From Pedomonas sp051304405 (GTDB taxonomy: Bacteria > Pseudomonadota > Alphaproteobacteria > Sphingomonadales > Sphingomonadaceae): 64,000 nucleotides of DNA. The first letter of the stretch is position 1, and every line of letters begins with the position of its first letter. The position numbers were made by a program, and so were the translations under genes. The notes beneath the pieces are model-generated. The model was not told the DNA's origin and did not search any database. It saw only the letters and a program-made list of their open reading frames with translations. Where the stretch lies: the NCBI RefSeq assembly GCF_051304405.1, contig NZ_JBPPGG010000001.1:806001-870000 (forward strand). The letters are read 5' to 3'. Positions 63,454 through 64,000 of the stretch are shown piece after piece.

Positions 63454-64000
63454 TCAGTGGGTGGAGGCCTGAGGGGCCTCGATGTCCGGGCCGAGTCGCC
63501 GGCCGAGCAGCTGGCGCGCGGCGCCGGCAGGCACGGGCGGGGAGAAGTAGTAGCCCTGGGCGGTCGCGCAGCCCAGCTTGAGCAGCGTGCGGGCCTCGGC
63601 GGCGGTCTCGATGCCCTCGGCGATGACGGGGAGGCCGAGGCTGCGCCCGAGGCCGATGATCGACTTGACGATGGTGGCGCTCTGTCCGCGCTCCTGCATG
63701 GTGCGGGTGAAGGAGCTGTCGATCTTGATCTTGTCCACCGGCAGGTGCGCCAGGTGCCCGAGGCACGAGTAGCCGGTGCCGAAGTCGTCGAGGGAGACGC
63801 ACACGCCCCGGCTCTTGAGGCGGTGCAGGATGTACTTTGCCGTGCGGATGTCCGACGCCAGCGCGTTCTCGGTCACCTCCACCTCGAAGCGGTGCGGCGG
63901 GAAGCCGGTTTCGGCGAGGAGGTTCAGGAGCTTGTCCGCCAGCTGGGGATCGACCAGCTGCTTCTGCGAGATGTTGACCGCGATGGTGGGATCGCCCGAC
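63454..64000 (-). CDS. EAL-domain protein, C-terminal part (cut by window end)
   Basis: The reading frame is open to the window edge, so the start is outside. The visible 181 residues are the C-terminal two thirds of an EAL domain: IAVNISQKQL, EVEVTENAL (the second metal-binding Glu region), LDDFGTGYSCLGHL, DKIKID and VIAEGIET, the signature of active cyclic-di-GMP phosphodiesterases. It ends QGYYFSPPVPA plus a short tail. Metal-binding residues in the visible part are intact, so activity is likely. Upstream sensor or GGDEF domains cannot be seen. Confidence 0.92.
   Translation of the reverse strand, partial: SGDPTIAVNISQKQLVDPQLADKLLNLLAETGFPPHRFEVEVTENALASDIRTAKYILHRLKSRGVCVSLDDFGTGYSCLGHLAHLPVDKIKIDSSFTRTMQERGQSATIVKSIIGLGRSLGLPVIAEGIETAAEARTLLKLGCATAQGYYFSPPVPAGAARQLLGRRLGPDIEAPQASTH

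Overview
The window is compact, very GC-rich bacterial chromosome with strong GC-third-position codon bias, short intergenic gaps and many 1- or 4-base start/stop overlaps. Gene content and order point to an alphaproteobacterium, most likely a sphingomonad or close relative. The supporting features are trxA-addA-addB followed by a MurU/AmgK-like pair, tsaE, a DivL-like kinase and ahcY; chvI-chvG-hprK-rapZ-EIIA-HPr; cobA-DUF2849-cysI-DUF934-cysH; and a succinyltransferase-type arginine pathway. This assignment is inference from gene order; no 16S or tRNA gene is present to confirm it. I see no rRNA, tRNA, CRISPR array, insertion sequence or prophage.

Layout. 1-13730 (minus strand): thioredoxin, AddA and AddB, a nucleotidyltransferase and sugar-kinase pair, TsaE, a multi-PAS DivL-like kinase and S-adenosylhomocysteinase. 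A divergent gap carrying a near-palindrome separates ahcY from a plus-strand PLP sulfur-amino-acid enzyme and a TetR regulator. 16258-21884 (minus): a secreted P5-like protein, then the ChvI-ChvG-HprK-RapZ-EIIA-HPr envelope and PTS regulatory string. 22113-24967 (minus): a secreted protein with an HExxH motif and an alpha/beta hydrolase. 25224-36963 is mainly amino-acid catabolism: SelO and pyrophosphatase, a TPP enzyme with an aldehyde dehydrogenase, an Lrp regulator divergent from an M20 hydrolase-astA-astD operon, then astB. 37125-42333: a universal stress protein, then the sulfite-reduction operon.

42386-51483 is the most accessory-looking part. It holds a TetR/Tat-hydrolase pair with a clear operator, a Tyr/Gly-rich secreted protein, an orphan PemK-type toxin in an AT-rich patch followed by a candidate structured RNA, a truncated CysG, a secreted methyltransferase, a HipBA module with two nested-dyad operators, and a TauE/SafE-TIGR02186 pair. 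51599-64000: a HerA-like ATPase, a lipocalin, a divergent tryptophan-dioxygenase-like gene facing an Lrp regulator, cysQ, cysNC and cysD, PutA facing a PutR-like regulator, and an EAL-domain protein cut by the window end.

Two themes link the genes. The first is assimilatory sulfur metabolism, spread over about 21 kb: CysD/CysNC activate sulfate, CysQ clears PAP, CysH reduces APS, CysI reduces sulfite with siroheme made by CobA plus a truncated CysG, and TauE/TIGR02186 probably move sulfur oxyanions. The second is amino-acid catabolic genes each facing their own Lrp/AsnC regulator (arginine, a tryptophan-like substrate, proline).

The most unusual structural signal is a family of about eleven composite palindromic elements with a GGGTCnnnGACCC-type core and co-varying arms. 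Every copy lies just downstream of a stop codon and none lies in a divergent promoter gap.
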